The notes under the pieces are model-generated. The model had not been told where the DNA came from. It worked only from the letters and a program-made list of their open reading frames with translations, and ran no database searches. Source: an uncultured Bacteroidia bacterium (GTDB lineage Bacteria; Bacteroidota; Bacteroidia; Bacteroidales; F082). From it: 58,871 nt of DNA. Shown here piece after piece: positions 17,668 to 26,253 of the stretch (positions are counted from its first letter, which is position 1; every line of letters starts with the position of its first letter). Where the stretch lies: assembly GCA_913009755.1 (NCBI GenBank), contig CAJVWU010000013.1, positions 1 to 58,871 of the forward strand. The letters are read 5' to 3'. The position numbers were made by a program, and so were the translations under genes.

Positions 17668-18882
17668 TCAATCCCCCCTTCTGTAACTTTTCTGCCAATG
17701 AATCCGGTATCCGATATTCCACTCGATGAAATCGGCTTTGCTGAAATTAAAAGCGCGGATATTCACACCCAGGATCATCCTGTCCCACAAGACATATTTA
17801 ATCCCTACCCGCTGGTAAGTTACGGGGACGTCATCCCCTTCGGCTTCCTTTTTATAAATATAGTACCCCGGCTGTGCAATAAATGACAATTTGTTGAGGA
17901 CCAACTCAAAAGAAGGAAAAATACCGATTAGTATTTTGTCCCCGGTACGGAACGGGGCTTTTTGCGGAACACCGTCCACCATGACTGTATCCGCTGTATA
18001 AGCTTCATTATAGCTGACATCAATCCCGCCGCCAAACTTGACTTTATGGGATATTTGCCGGTTTATTGCTGTGGACAGGCTGATAATACTGTAATTGAAA
18101 GTTGTCCCCGTTGTGTCCCCTCTTTGGTCAACATAAACAAAACCAAGCTGTTTCATGGATGGGGCTGCCAAAACAAGCCACTCCCACTCTTTTTTACAGG
18201 ATGCAATTTCCTTATTAATAAATTCAGACCTCCCGCCGAAAATGTATTCCAGTTCAAGACGGGGGGCAGCCATGTTGATACCCAGATTAGGGAGTTTTAC
18301 AGCCCCGTTTGAAAAATGCGTGTAGCTAACTCCTGCAGTCAGGTTAAAATGTTTTGAAAGAATAAATGTAGCATGAAATCCCATATCGAAAAAAACCGTT
18401 GAGTATGATCCGATGGGATATTGGTAATGGTCTTCTGCAAAATCATGTGTCTTCCAGTTGAAAGAAACACCGAACCCGGTTTCAAACCCAATATCCCATG
18501 TTTTCCATCTTTTCAGGGGCAAATTGATAAAGGCATAAACTGCGGCAGGGTTTCCCAGATAATCATCATGGGCAATGAACCCTTTGTAAACCCCGAACCC
18601 CCAGGTGGGATAACCGTACAACTGCTGCCATGCTTTCCGTCCATCCGTGTGGATGTAATATTTTGCCGAAACGGCCTGGTATAAGCCATAAGGCTTTTGA
18701 TATGGATTGTCGCCCTTTACATAAGGGTGTGTGCGGATAATACTCCCGATCTGGTAATACAGTCCTGCCCCTTTGCGGTAATGTTTAGGGGTAACTGATG
18801 TTGAGTCGCCGGCAAACAATGAATTGTAAGTTCCGGGCATCAGAAACAGGAAAAATAAAAATATCGTCTGTATTTTTCTCAT
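17668..18882 (-). CDS. PagL-like lipid A deacylase (acyloxyacyl hydrolase family)
   Basis: 404-residue outer-membrane protein with a signal peptide (to about residue 24). The strand pattern of an eight-stranded barrel runs through about residues 36-218, followed by a second strand-rich region. The segment THFSNGAVKLPNLG (His189, Ser191, Asn192) with acidic residues at Glu210/Glu212 resembles the catalytic His-x-Ser-Asn...Glu arrangement of PagL, which removes the 3-O acyl chain of lipid A. It is longer than PagL (about 150-190 aa), as usual for Bacteroidota members. A plain porin-like barrel is the alternative. Confidence 0.65.
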   Translation of the reverse strand: MRKIQTIFLFFLFLMPGTYNSLFAGDSTSVTPKHYRKGAGLYYQIGSIIRTHPYVKGDNPYQKPYGLYQAVSAKYYIHTDGRKAWQQLYGYPTWGFGVYKGFIAHDDYLGNPAAVYAFINLPLKRWKTWDIGFETGFGVSFNWKTHDFAEDHYQYPIGSYSTVFFDMGFHATFILSKHFNLTAGVSYTHFSNGAVKLPNLGINMAAPRLELEYIFGGRSEFINKEIASCKKEWEWLVLAAPSMKQLGFVYVDQRGDTTGTTFNYSIISLSTAINRQISHKVKFGGGIDVSYNEAYTADTVMVDGVPQKAPFRTGDKILIGIFPSFELVLNKLSFIAQPGYYIYKKEAEGDDVPVTYQRVGIKYVLWDRMILGVNIRAFNFSKADFIEWNIGYRIHWQKSYRRGD

Positions 18883-18918
18883 TGATCAGGTAAAAAACGG
18901 AGTATTGTTTTCGGGTGA

Positions 18919-18926
18919 CAAAAATA
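18919..18926 (-). promoter_or_regulatory. -7 box TATTTTTG for the PagL-like gene
   Basis: Exact TAnnTTTG on the minus strand 37 bases before the ATG at 18882. Confidence 0.45.
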
Positions 18927-19051
18927 GGGATTCTGTTTTTCTAAAAAACTTTACTTTCGATGAGAGGAATGTTTTTACTGTAAACAACGGTGGTTAACAA
19001 AAATTAACAGCCACCGCGGCAAAGTGAATTAACAACTTCTGTTAATTGTTT

Positions 19052-19059
19052 TAATTTTG
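19052..19059 (+). promoter_or_regulatory. -7 box TAATTTTG before the S41 protease
   Basis: Exact TAnnTTTG motif 83 bases before the ATG at 19143. Confidence 0.4.
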
Positions 19060-19142
19060 GCGTTTTACTGTACGGGTTGTTCCCGGGCTGTTTTTTCACC
19101 AGCCTGTAATCCGTATGGAACCGCTTTAAAAATCTGATACGC

Positions 19143-20753
19143 ATGAAAAAATATTTTTCAATATTACTCATTGTAATATTACTTTTCGGTTTCTCCGGAC
19201 TCAGGGCCCAGATGAACGTAAAAAAACTAAATCCTACCGAAACAACCCAGAAATTTGCCGCCTTGCTTCAATTGATCAACAACTTCTATGTTGACACCTT
19301 GAATATGGATCGTTTGACTGAAGAAGCCATTGTTTCGACCTTAAAACAACTGGATCCGCATTCGTCTTATATTTCCAAAAAAGATGTTGAAATGGCCAAC
19401 GAGCCGCTTGAAGGCAGTTTCGAGGGGGTGGGCTTAACATTCCAGTTATATAAAGATACCATCCTGGTGATTGCTCCCGTGCCGGGCGGGCCGTCTGACA
19501 AAGTAGGAATCCTTGCCGGCGACAAGATCATAAAAGTAAACGGGGAAGATGCTTTTGGCAATAAGATAACCAACAAGTGGGTGATGGACCATCTGCGCGG
19601 AAAAAAAGGCACGGAAGTTACAGTCAGTATTTACCGGCATAGCGTGTCCGGCCTGATTGAATTCACGATCATCAGGGATAAGATTCCACTGAACAGCATT
19701 GATGCTGCTTTTATGCTGGACAAAAAAACAGGTTATATCAAGCTGAACCGCTTTGCCCGCAATTCGCTGGAAGAGTTTAACAAAGCCATCGAAGGCTTGA
19801 AAAAACAGGGTATGGAAAATCTGGTGTTCGACCTTCGTTCCAATTCGGGCGGTTACCTTTCCACTGCCCTGGGCATTAGCGATGAATTTTTACCGGAAGG
19901 GAAAATGGTGGTTTATACCGAAGGCATCCACAGCCCGCGACAAGAGCTGGATGCAACGGAAGCAGGTAATTTGGAAAAAGGGAAACTCGCCATATTGATC
20001 AATGAAGGGTCGGCCTCAGCCAGTGAAATTGTTTCCGGTGCTGTTCAGGATTGGGACCGGGGCATCATCGTTGGCAGGCGATCATTTGGCAAAGGATTGG
20101 TGCAGAGGCCGTTTCGCCTTCCCGATGGTTCTGTAGTCCGCTTAACCGTTGCCCGTTATTTCACCCCTTCGGGAAGATGTATTCAGAAGCCCTACAATGA
20201 AGGTGTGGATGAATATTACAAAGACTTTGCACACCGTCTTGCCCACGGCGAACTGTTGTCGGCTGACAGTATCCATTTCCCCGATTCACTCAAATACAAA
20301 ACCAATGATGGACGTACGGTTTATGGCGGGGGGGGCATCATGCCCGATATTTTTGTGGCCTGGGACTCAACACGCTATAATGAACTGTATTCCGACCTGA
20401 TCCGCAAAGGTATTTTTAACAGCTATGTAAATGATTATCTTGATAAAAACCGGCAGGAACTCAACAAGAAGTATACAAATTTTAAAGATTTTAATAAGTA
20501 CTTCAGCATCAGCCAGGATGAATTTGATGAGTTTTTATCCAGGGCAAAAGAAAAAACAGAAGTCAATGAGGAACAACTTAAACCGAACATTGATTATCTG
20601 AAATTACAGATCAAAGCCCTGATTGCGCGTAACCTATACGATACTAATGATTATTTTGAGGTGATCTGGCCAGATGACCGGGAGATCAACAAAGCACTTG
20701 AAGTATTGAATAAGAATGTTGTTTACGAACATGACTTACAACCGGGCAAATAA
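19143..20753 (+). CDS. S41 family C-terminal processing peptidase
   Basis: 536-residue exported serine protease. It has a signal peptide (to about residue 22), an N-terminal helical cap, a PDZ domain (about 85-170, with GDKIIKVNGEDAFG) and the S41 catalytic domain. The latter shows FDLRSNSGGYLSTAL, the nucleophile block NEGSASASE (residues 287-295) and the general base Lys317 in SFGKGLVQ. It probably trims or degrades periplasmic proteins. The C-terminal 130 residues are charged and helical. The downstream gap holds the B12 riboswitch. Confidence 0.92.
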   Translation: MKKYFSILLIVILLFGFSGLRAQMNVKKLNPTETTQKFAALLQLINNFYVDTLNMDRLTEEAIVSTLKQLDPHSSYISKKDVEMANEPLEGSFEGVGLTFQLYKDTILVIAPVPGGPSDKVGILAGDKIIKVNGEDAFGNKITNKWVMDHLRGKKGTEVTVSIYRHSVSGLIEFTIIRDKIPLNSIDAAFMLDKKTGYIKLNRFARNSLEEFNKAIEGLKKQGMENLVFDLRSNSGGYLSTALGISDEFLPEGKMVVYTEGIHSPRQELDATEAGNLEKGKLAILINEGSASASEIVSGAVQDWDRGIIVGRRSFGKGLVQRPFRLPDGSVVRLTVARYFTPSGRCIQKPYNEGVDEYYKDFAHRLAHGELLSADSIHFPDSLKYKTNDGRTVYGGGGIMPDIFVAWDSTRYNELYSDLIRKGIFNSYVNDYLDKNRQELNKKYTNFKDFNKYFSISQDEFDEFLSRAKEKTEVNEEQLKPNIDYLKLQIKALIARNLYDTNDYFEVIWPDDREINKALEVLNKNVVYEHDLQPGK

Positions 20754-20897
20754 GTAGCTGAAGATTCCCGCGATGAAAATGTGAACATGTTTTCCATCAA
20801 TAGCACTTCCTGACTCTGGTTTTTGGCACATCAACTTCTAATTTTTAATTTCCCCGATTTGTTTATAACTTATCTTCCGCAACTTTCATTTTTCCAT

Positions 20898-20905
20898 TAT
20901 ATTTG
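20898..20905 (+). promoter_or_regulatory. -7 box TATATTTG of the B12 operon
   Basis: Exact TAnnTTTG motif directly before the first base-paired segment of the cobalamin riboswitch, placing the transcription start at its 5' end. Confidence 0.6.
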
Positions 20906-20907
20906 CC

Positions 20908-21092
20908 ACCGCAATGGTGCCTTATGCCATCTGGACCGGATGGTTGGCCTAACAGGGAAACAGGTGTAAATCCTGTACAGTTCCCGCTGCTGTAAGCTCA
21001 TTGGATGCTTTTGAAACCTAGGGTCACTTTTCCTGCCGGCGCAGGAGGGGGAAGGCCTCAAAAGTGAGTTAAGTCAGAAGACCTGCCACTGT
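20908..21092 (+). promoter_or_regulatory. cobalamin (B12) riboswitch
   Basis: The conserved landmarks are all present: an opening ACCGCAATGGTGCC segment, the core AACAGGGAAACAGGTGTAAA with TCCTGTACAGTTCCCGC and GCTGTAAG, and the B12 box AGTCAGAAGACCTGCC at 21072-21087. It lies 110 bases before a TonB receptor gene and should switch the receptor operon off when adenosyl- or other cobalamin is plentiful. No clear intrinsic terminator follows, so control is more likely at translation initiation. Confidence 0.95.
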
Positions 21093-21200
21093 TAATTTTA
21101 AATCAAAGCTTTCGGGATAAAGGCATACTGGTATGAAACATATATCCGATTTTTTCCTGTTTTTAAGCTTTGCTGATAAAGTATAATTAAAGAATTAGCT

Positions 21201-23165
21201 TTGAGGCGAACTGTTTTCTATATTGTATTTTTAATGATGGCAATGTCTTGTTTTAACAAGGCATCCGGCCAGATGGCATTTGATACGCTGACCCTGGATC
21301 AACTGGAAATTTTCGGTATGCAACAAGATCAGGCTTCTGTCGTAAAAAAGACGACGATGGACACTTTGGAAATGAAGGAATCGAACAATTTTGACCTTGC
21401 CGGATTGCTGGCTGCCTTTTCCCCCGTTTTTATAAAATCTTATGGCAGGGGCACGCTGGCGACTGCTTCTTTCAGGGGAACGGGGGCATCGCATACGCAG
21501 GTGCTGTGGAATGGCTTTAGCATCAACTCGCCCATGCTAGGACAGGTGGACTTTTCACAAATACCCAATTCCTTTTTTAACAAGGTGGAACTGTATTATG
21601 GTGGCGGTTCGCTGAAAGAAACCGGTGGTGCCCTGGGAGGTAGTGTGATGCTTGAGAAAAAAAATGAATGGACTAACAAACCCGCCATAGACTTTGCTCA
21701 GGCTGCAGGCAGTTTTCATTCGTTGTCCACCACGGCAGGAATTTCCATTGGCAGCAAAAAGTTCGGTTCGGATACACGCATTGCCTACCGTTCTTCGAAA
21801 AATGATTTTCCCTATTACAATACGGCTGTTGTTCCCTCACACGAAATGACCCAAACCAATGCAAACATTGCAAACACCGGTTTTACACAGCAGTTCAATT
21901 ACCGTCTGAACCGGTATAACGAACTTAGCCTGACGACATGGAACCAGTGGAATTATCAGGATATTCCCCCCGTGATGACTAATGTGGACAAAGGGGGTGG
22001 CCAAAAGGAATATCTGAAAAATTTCTTTACAAGAAATACGATTGAGTGGAACTGGCATAAAAACCGAAATAAACTTGAAGTCCGGGGCGCTTATTTTTAT
22101 GAAGACATGAAATATAAACTGCAAAACAAACCCAATGATGATTCCACCGGTGTTGTTACGTTGATTGACTCAAAAAACAGATCGGAGAGTTTTTTTGGAA
22201 AAGCCCGGTATTCCCGTGAATTTAATCATGCATTTATTTTGGTTGCCGGAACGGATGCCGTTTTTAACCGTATTAATTCAAACAATTATTCCGGTATTAA
22301 AGGGAGGAATACAGTAAGTATTTATACTGATATTGTAAAAGATTTTAAAAAACGCTTCCGCCTTAACCTGTTGTTGCGTGCCGAAATGGCTGATGGACAG
22401 TTGTTACCTGTGATGCCTCTTTTTGGGGTCAGCTACCGTTTGATGAAAAATGAACAGTTTTATTTGAGGGCCAGTGTTTCGCGCAATGTTCACCTGCCCA
22501 CATTAAATGATTTGTACTGGTCACCGGGTGGCAATACCAAACTCATTCCGGAAGACGCTATGGAAACCGGGGCCGGCTTAAACTACCGGAAACAGTTCCC
22601 CGGTATGACCCTGAGCACAGATATTAACGTTTACGCTTCCCGGATCAACAACTGGATACAGTGGGTACCCTCCGGTTTTCAATACTGGTCACCACAAAAT
22701 ATTGCCGAAGTTTTTGCCCGTGGCCTTGAATTTTCATTTCGCGTGCAAGGGAAAAAAGGTAATTTCCGCTATCATTTTTTTGCAGAATATGCTTTTACAA
22801 AAACGACCAACGAAAGCCCGGCAGCAAGGGGTGCAGGGTATGAGGGAAGGCAATTGATCTATATTCCGTTAAATTCAGCCAACAGTTTTTTGTTTGTTGA
22901 ATATAAAGGCTTCCATGCCGGCTGGACTGTTTATGTTACCGGAAAACGGAACACATCACTTAATAATGAAGTTTCCGATTCAAACACATTGCCTGCCTAT
23001 ATGCTGAACAACGTGTCGGCAGGAAAGAGTTGGAAATTGAAAAAAACCCGTTTTGAACTCCGTTTTAAAGTGAACAACATTTTTAATGTGAGTTACCAGG
23101 CCGTTTTATGGCGTGCAATGCCGGGCCGTAATTATGAATTATCATTTATGTTTCATTTAAATTAA
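21201..23165 (+). CDS. btuB: TonB-dependent outer-membrane receptor, BtuB-like (cobalamin)
   Basis: 654-residue receptor. A signal peptide of about 24 residues (MRRTVFYIVFLMMAMSCFNK) is followed by a plug domain (about 45-155) with FRGTGASHTQVLWNGFSINS and a 22-strand type barrel ending with a C-terminal hydrophobic-aromatic strand (LSFMFHLN). The start codon is a TTG at 21201, because the first ATG (21234) would remove most of the signal peptide. The riboswitch upstream and the BtuG-like gene 8 bases downstream indicate B12 or another corrinoid as cargo. Confidence 0.88.
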   Translation: MRRTVFYIVFLMMAMSCFNKASGQMAFDTLTLDQLEIFGMQQDQASVVKKTTMDTLEMKESNNFDLAGLLAAFSPVFIKSYGRGTLATASFRGTGASHTQVLWNGFSINSPMLGQVDFSQIPNSFFNKVELYYGGGSLKETGGALGGSVMLEKKNEWTNKPAIDFAQAAGSFHSLSTTAGISIGSKKFGSDTRIAYRSSKNDFPYYNTAVVPSHEMTQTNANIANTGFTQQFNYRLNRYNELSLTTWNQWNYQDIPPVMTNVDKGGGQKEYLKNFFTRNTIEWNWHKNRNKLEVRGAYFYEDMKYKLQNKPNDDSTGVVTLIDSKNRSESFFGKARYSREFNHAFILVAGTDAVFNRINSNNYSGIKGRNTVSIYTDIVKDFKKRFRLNLLLRAEMADGQLLPVMPLFGVSYRLMKNEQFYLRASVSRNVHLPTLNDLYWSPGGNTKLIPEDAMETGAGLNYRKQFPGMTLSTDINVYASRINNWIQWVPSGFQYWSPQNIAEVFARGLEFSFRVQGKKGNFRYHFFAEYAFTKTTNESPAARGAGYEGRQLIYIPLNSANSFLFVEYKGFHAGWTVYVTGKRNTSLNNEVSDSNTLPAYMLNNVSAGKSWKLKKTRFELRFKVNNIFNVSYQAVLWRAMPGRNYELSFMFHLN

Positions 23166-23172
23166 TAAAATC

Positions 23173-24225
23173 ATGAAAAGACTTTTCATTCTGTTTATTG
23201 CCGTTGCCATAATGGCGGTATCCTGTAAGAAAGACAACAATAACACTCCGGATAATTCACTCGGGGATGGCGTTTTTGTCCTCAATCAGGGGAATTTTAA
23301 TTCGGCCAATGCGTCACTGTCTTATTTTAAACCTTCGGGTAATACCATTACCAACGATTTGTTTTTCAGTGTTAACCATGTCCCCCTCGGTGATGTTGCC
23401 CAAAGCATAACATCATTGGGCAATACCTCTTACCTTGTGGTAAACAATTCGGGCCTGGTTTATGTTATTGATAACCGTACGGCAAAAGTTTTGGGTTCAA
23501 TTACCGGATTGTCGTCACCACGGTATATGTTGCTCATCAATGAAAATAAAGCATATATAACTGATCTGTACAGTACCGGTATTACCATTATCAACCCTTC
23601 AACTTATGAAATTACCGGAACGGTTGATGTAGGCCGGACCACCGAAGAAATTGTAATGGTGGGCAACAAGGCGTTTGCTGCCAACTGGTCGGCTTTCGGC
23701 CAAACGGTTAAAAACAATAAAATTTTAGTCGTTGACACCCAACAGGATGTTTTTGTTGATTCCATTCAGGTGGGTGTTGAGCCCAACAGCCTGGTGGTGG
23801 ATAAAGACAATAACGTATGGGTTTTGTGCAGTGGGGGATATGATAATGAAGAATATCCCACACTCTGGAAAATTGATGCCCTGACCCATCAGACGGTTGA
23901 TACGCTGACATTCGCCAAGCTTAAATCAAGTCCTGACAACCTGAATATCAATGGGACAGGCGATATGTTATATTTTCTCAATAAGGGTGTTTATCAATTC
24001 AGCATTGATTCAACCGCATTACCTGCAGAACCGTTTATTAAAGAACAAAGTAACCGGCATTTTAGTTATCTGGGTATTGATCCGGTTTCAGGCGATATCT
24101 ATGCCTCCGATCCGCTCGATTATCAGTTAAACGGCTTTATATACAGGTTTAAGGAAAACGGCATCACACTTTCAAAAAACGAAGCCGGTATCGTTCCGGG
24201 TGCTTTCGGATTTAATTACCATTGA
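23173..24225 (+). CDS. btuG: BtuG-like surface lipoprotein, seven-bladed propeller (DUF5074/YncE-like)
   Basis: 350-residue lipoprotein with lipobox AVSC (Cys18 or nearby) followed by KKDNNN, the kind of polar start typical of Bacteroidota surface lipoproteins. The rest is a YncE-like beta-propeller: VLNQGNFNSANASLSYF, SITSLGNTSYLVVNNS, TAKVLGSITGL, YEITGTVDVGRTTEEIV. In Bacteroides, BtuG of this fold binds B12 with extreme affinity on the BtuB lid. The position right after the receptor in a riboswitch operon supports the same job. Direct identity to BtuG cannot be measured here. Confidence 0.75.
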   Translation: MKRLFILFIAVAIMAVSCKKDNNNTPDNSLGDGVFVLNQGNFNSANASLSYFKPSGNTITNDLFFSVNHVPLGDVAQSITSLGNTSYLVVNNSGLVYVIDNRTAKVLGSITGLSSPRYMLLINENKAYITDLYSTGITIINPSTYEITGTVDVGRTTEEIVMVGNKAFAANWSAFGQTVKNNKILVVDTQQDVFVDSIQVGVEPNSLVVDKDNNVWVLCSGGYDNEEYPTLWKIDALTHQTVDTLTFAKLKSSPDNLNINGTGDMLYFLNKGVYQFSIDSTALPAEPFIKEQSNRHFSYLGIDPVSGDIYASDPLDYQLNGFIYRFKENGITLSKNEAGIVPGAFGFNYH

Positions 24226-24242
24226 TAAGTGATGAAAATCTT

Positions 24243-24250
24243 TATTTTTG
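24243..24250 (+). promoter_or_regulatory. -7 box TATTTTTG before osmC-like gene
   Basis: Exact TAnnTTTG motif 23 bases before the ATG at 24274, so the OsmC gene need not depend on the riboswitch promoter. Confidence 0.5.
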
Positions 24251-24273
24251 CCCGAAATTTAATTTAATTGAAT

Positions 24274-24690
24274 ATGAGCGAAAAAATAAATGTAAAATGG
24301 ACGGAAGATATGGCGTTCGAAGCAGAAATCAATGGGTTTAAGATCATGATTGATGCCGGGGAAAAAGTCGGAGGCAAAAACAGGGGGCCTCGCCCGAAAC
24401 CGTTGACCCTGGTCTCATTAGCCGGATGTACCGGAATGGATGTGATCTCTATTCTGACCAAGATGCGTGTGAAACCCGATTATTTTAATGTGGAAGTAGA
24501 AGGTGAATTAACCGATGAACACCCTAAATATTACCATACAATCCACCTTCGTTATATTTTCAGGGGCAAAGACCTGCCGATGGATAAACTTGAAAAAGCA
24601 GTCAATCTTTCTCAGGATCGTTACTGTGGTGTTACGGCTATGTTGCAGAAGGCAGCCAACATTATTCACGAAATCGTTGTTGAGGAGTAA
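24274..24690 (+). CDS. OsmC/Ohr family protein
   Basis: 138-residue protein of the family of thiol-dependent peroxide reductases. The core PLTLVSLAGCTGMDVISIL holds the first conserved cysteine, and a later DRYCGVTAML holds the second, the pair used for hydroperoxide reduction. The ATG at 24274 is chosen over an upstream TTG. It follows the B12 genes by 48 bp but has its own -7 box and an intrinsic terminator after it. It belongs to the YhfA-like OsmC branch rather than strict Ohr (tentative). Confidence 0.85.
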   Translation: MSEKINVKWTEDMAFEAEINGFKIMIDAGEKVGGKNRGPRPKPLTLVSLAGCTGMDVISILTKMRVKPDYFNVEVEGELTDEHPKYYHTIHLRYIFRGKDLPMDKLEKAVNLSQDRYCGVTAMLQKAANIIHEIVVEE

Positions 24691-24711
24691 TTTCATGGCA
24701 CATGAAATTAA

Positions 24712-24746
24712 AAATCCGGTTTTCTTTGGGCAGCCGGATTTTTTTT
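24712..24746 (+). terminator. intrinsic terminator after osmC-like gene
   Basis: Stem AAATCCGG (24712-24719) with CCGGATTT (24734-24741) followed by a T tract. A second small hairpin TTTCATG-gca-CATGAAA at 24691-24707 directly follows the stop codon. Confidence 0.75.
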
Positions 24747-25220
24747 GTGTTTCCGTTGTTTTGGGTTATTAAAAAGTACGCTATGAAAAAACCCAAAACT
24801 ACTACGTTCAGTTCTGAGTCTCGGCTGTGCCGGGACGTGAGAATCCTGAAGTTATGAAACACTGATCAGTCCCACCATTTGTTGTCCCGGACTCTTTCGT
24901 CAGCCAACCTCGGGATACATGACAGGACTTTTTTTTAAAAGATTGGTAATTTCCGATCCGCCAACAGCCTGCCCGGATGAAATTGTTCATTTGGAGCTGC
25001 CAAAGCAAGAAGTGTACCAGCCTGTTTTTAGGTGTGGACGGGCAGTACCGGTTGGCGGTTCCTCTGCTCCTGCGGTTGGGTGTCCTCACCAACGGCCGTA
25101 AATCATTGAAAACGTGTTTTAATTGTTTGAGATGACCTTCCCGTCTTGTACTATCATTTAACCCCACAACACAATTTTCACTTTCTTTTGTTCGTTAACA
25201 CATATTCATCCTGATTTTTC
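24747..25220. other. unexplained spacer, possible decayed insert
   Basis: About 470 bases without a credible gene. Frames open on both strands (24808-25167 minus, 24919-25101 plus) but have no recognisable domain and odd composition. GC content is higher than in a normal spacer and the stretch may be a remnant of a degraded element. I could not identify it. Confidence 0.3.
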
Positions 25221-25228
25221 TATTTTTG
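25221..25228 (+). promoter_or_regulatory. -7 box TATTTTTG before lipoprotein gene
   Basis: Exact TAnnTTTG motif ending 5 bases before the ATG at 25234, implying a leaderless or near-leaderless message. Confidence 0.45.
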
Positions 25229-25233
25229 TTAGC

Positions 25234-26082
25234 ATGTTGGTATTCCTCAGAAAATGGATTGTTTTTATGTCAGTTTTGCTGTTTTCGGGCTTGTTTTTAC
25301 CCTCGTGCAGCCCCGAACGGAAACTGGCCAATGAATATGTGAAAAATGATACTGCCCGCAGTATTTTGTTGTTGAAGCCTGCATATATTTACAAAACATC
25401 CCTGAAAACTTATATCCTCGATTCGCTGGGAATTACAGACAAATCCCTTTCCGATTCGGTTTTGTTGGCCAATTCCGATATTCTTCAATATCTGGATGAC
25501 TCGATGTTTATCGCCAATTATGTGCTTGGGCTCAAAAAGGAACTGAAGAAATTTAATTTTACTATTTACAACGAAGATAACACTGCAGATTTTATGGAAA
25601 CAGACCGAAATGCTTATTTGGTAAATGTTGCGCAAATTGAGGTGGAAGAAAATGCTTTGCCCTACCGGGATGAGACCTGGATAGATAACATACAATATTA
25701 TCATGATCAATTATTGAATACCATTACGGTTGACTCGTGGTTTGAGATCAGTGAGGTGAACAACAATAAAAACGGCAGGCAGGTTTATTTTGCCAGCGAT
25801 GAAATTACGGATGATCTGAAAGGTGAATTTACGTATGATGTATTTACCGATAATGTGAAATATTTTTACAAGATAGATTCACTGGACACCGATGATGTGT
25901 ACAATTTTGCTTACCAGCTTGGCCGGACTTATGCTGCCTACACTTTTGACCTGCTGATGAACAAATACATCCAAAAACATTTACCGTCCGGCAAACAGCC
26001 GGGCACTTACTGGCGCTTTGATCCGGTCAATCACGATCTTTTTCCGGCCACCGGTGACCGGTTTGTACTGATGGATAAATAA
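25234..26082 (+). CDS. hypothetical lipoprotein
   Basis: 282 residues with a lipoprotein signal: basic start (FLRKW), hydrophobic core and lipobox LPSC at about residue 25. The mature part is rich in Asp, Tyr and Asn with no recognised domain; words such as YFASDEITDDLKG and FAYQLGRTYAAYTFDLLMNKY could help find relatives. It looks like a Bacteroidota-specific periplasmic or outer-membrane lipoprotein. It is upstream of rpsA with a separate promoter between them. Confidence 0.7.
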   Translation: MLVFLRKWIVFMSVLLFSGLFLPSCSPERKLANEYVKNDTARSILLLKPAYIYKTSLKTYILDSLGITDKSLSDSVLLANSDILQYLDDSMFIANYVLGLKKELKKFNFTIYNEDNTADFMETDRNAYLVNVAQIEVEENALPYRDETWIDNIQYYHDQLLNTITVDSWFEISEVNNNKNGRQVYFASDEITDDLKGEFTYDVFTDNVKYFYKIDSLDTDDVYNFAYQLGRTYAAYTFDLLMNKYIQKHLPSGKQPGTYWRFDPVNHDLFPATGDRFVLMDK

Positions 26083-26108
26083 TTCTTTTCCGTTTCAATA
26101 ATATTATC

Positions 26109-26116
26109 TACTTTTG
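26109..26116 (+). promoter_or_regulatory. -7 box TACTTTTG before rpsA
   Basis: Exact TAnnTTTG motif about 138 bases before the rpsA ATG. The long leader between them could hold an S1 autoregulatory structure, which I could not resolve. Confidence 0.5.
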
Positions 26117-26253
26117 CAGCCCGATTTTCAGGAGGCCCGGATGTGGGGATAAAGGCTTTTTATCCAGATTCCTGAAAAGAGTTCAATAAATTGTTTAACC
26201 CGTTTTGAGGTCGCAGGAACCGGGCGGCTGATCTGAAAACATATTATTTTTTT

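Noticed and set aside
24808-25167. Minus-strand gene of 119 codons
   Set aside because: It has no domain, no promoter motif, odd composition and an overlapping plus-strand frame of the same poor quality.
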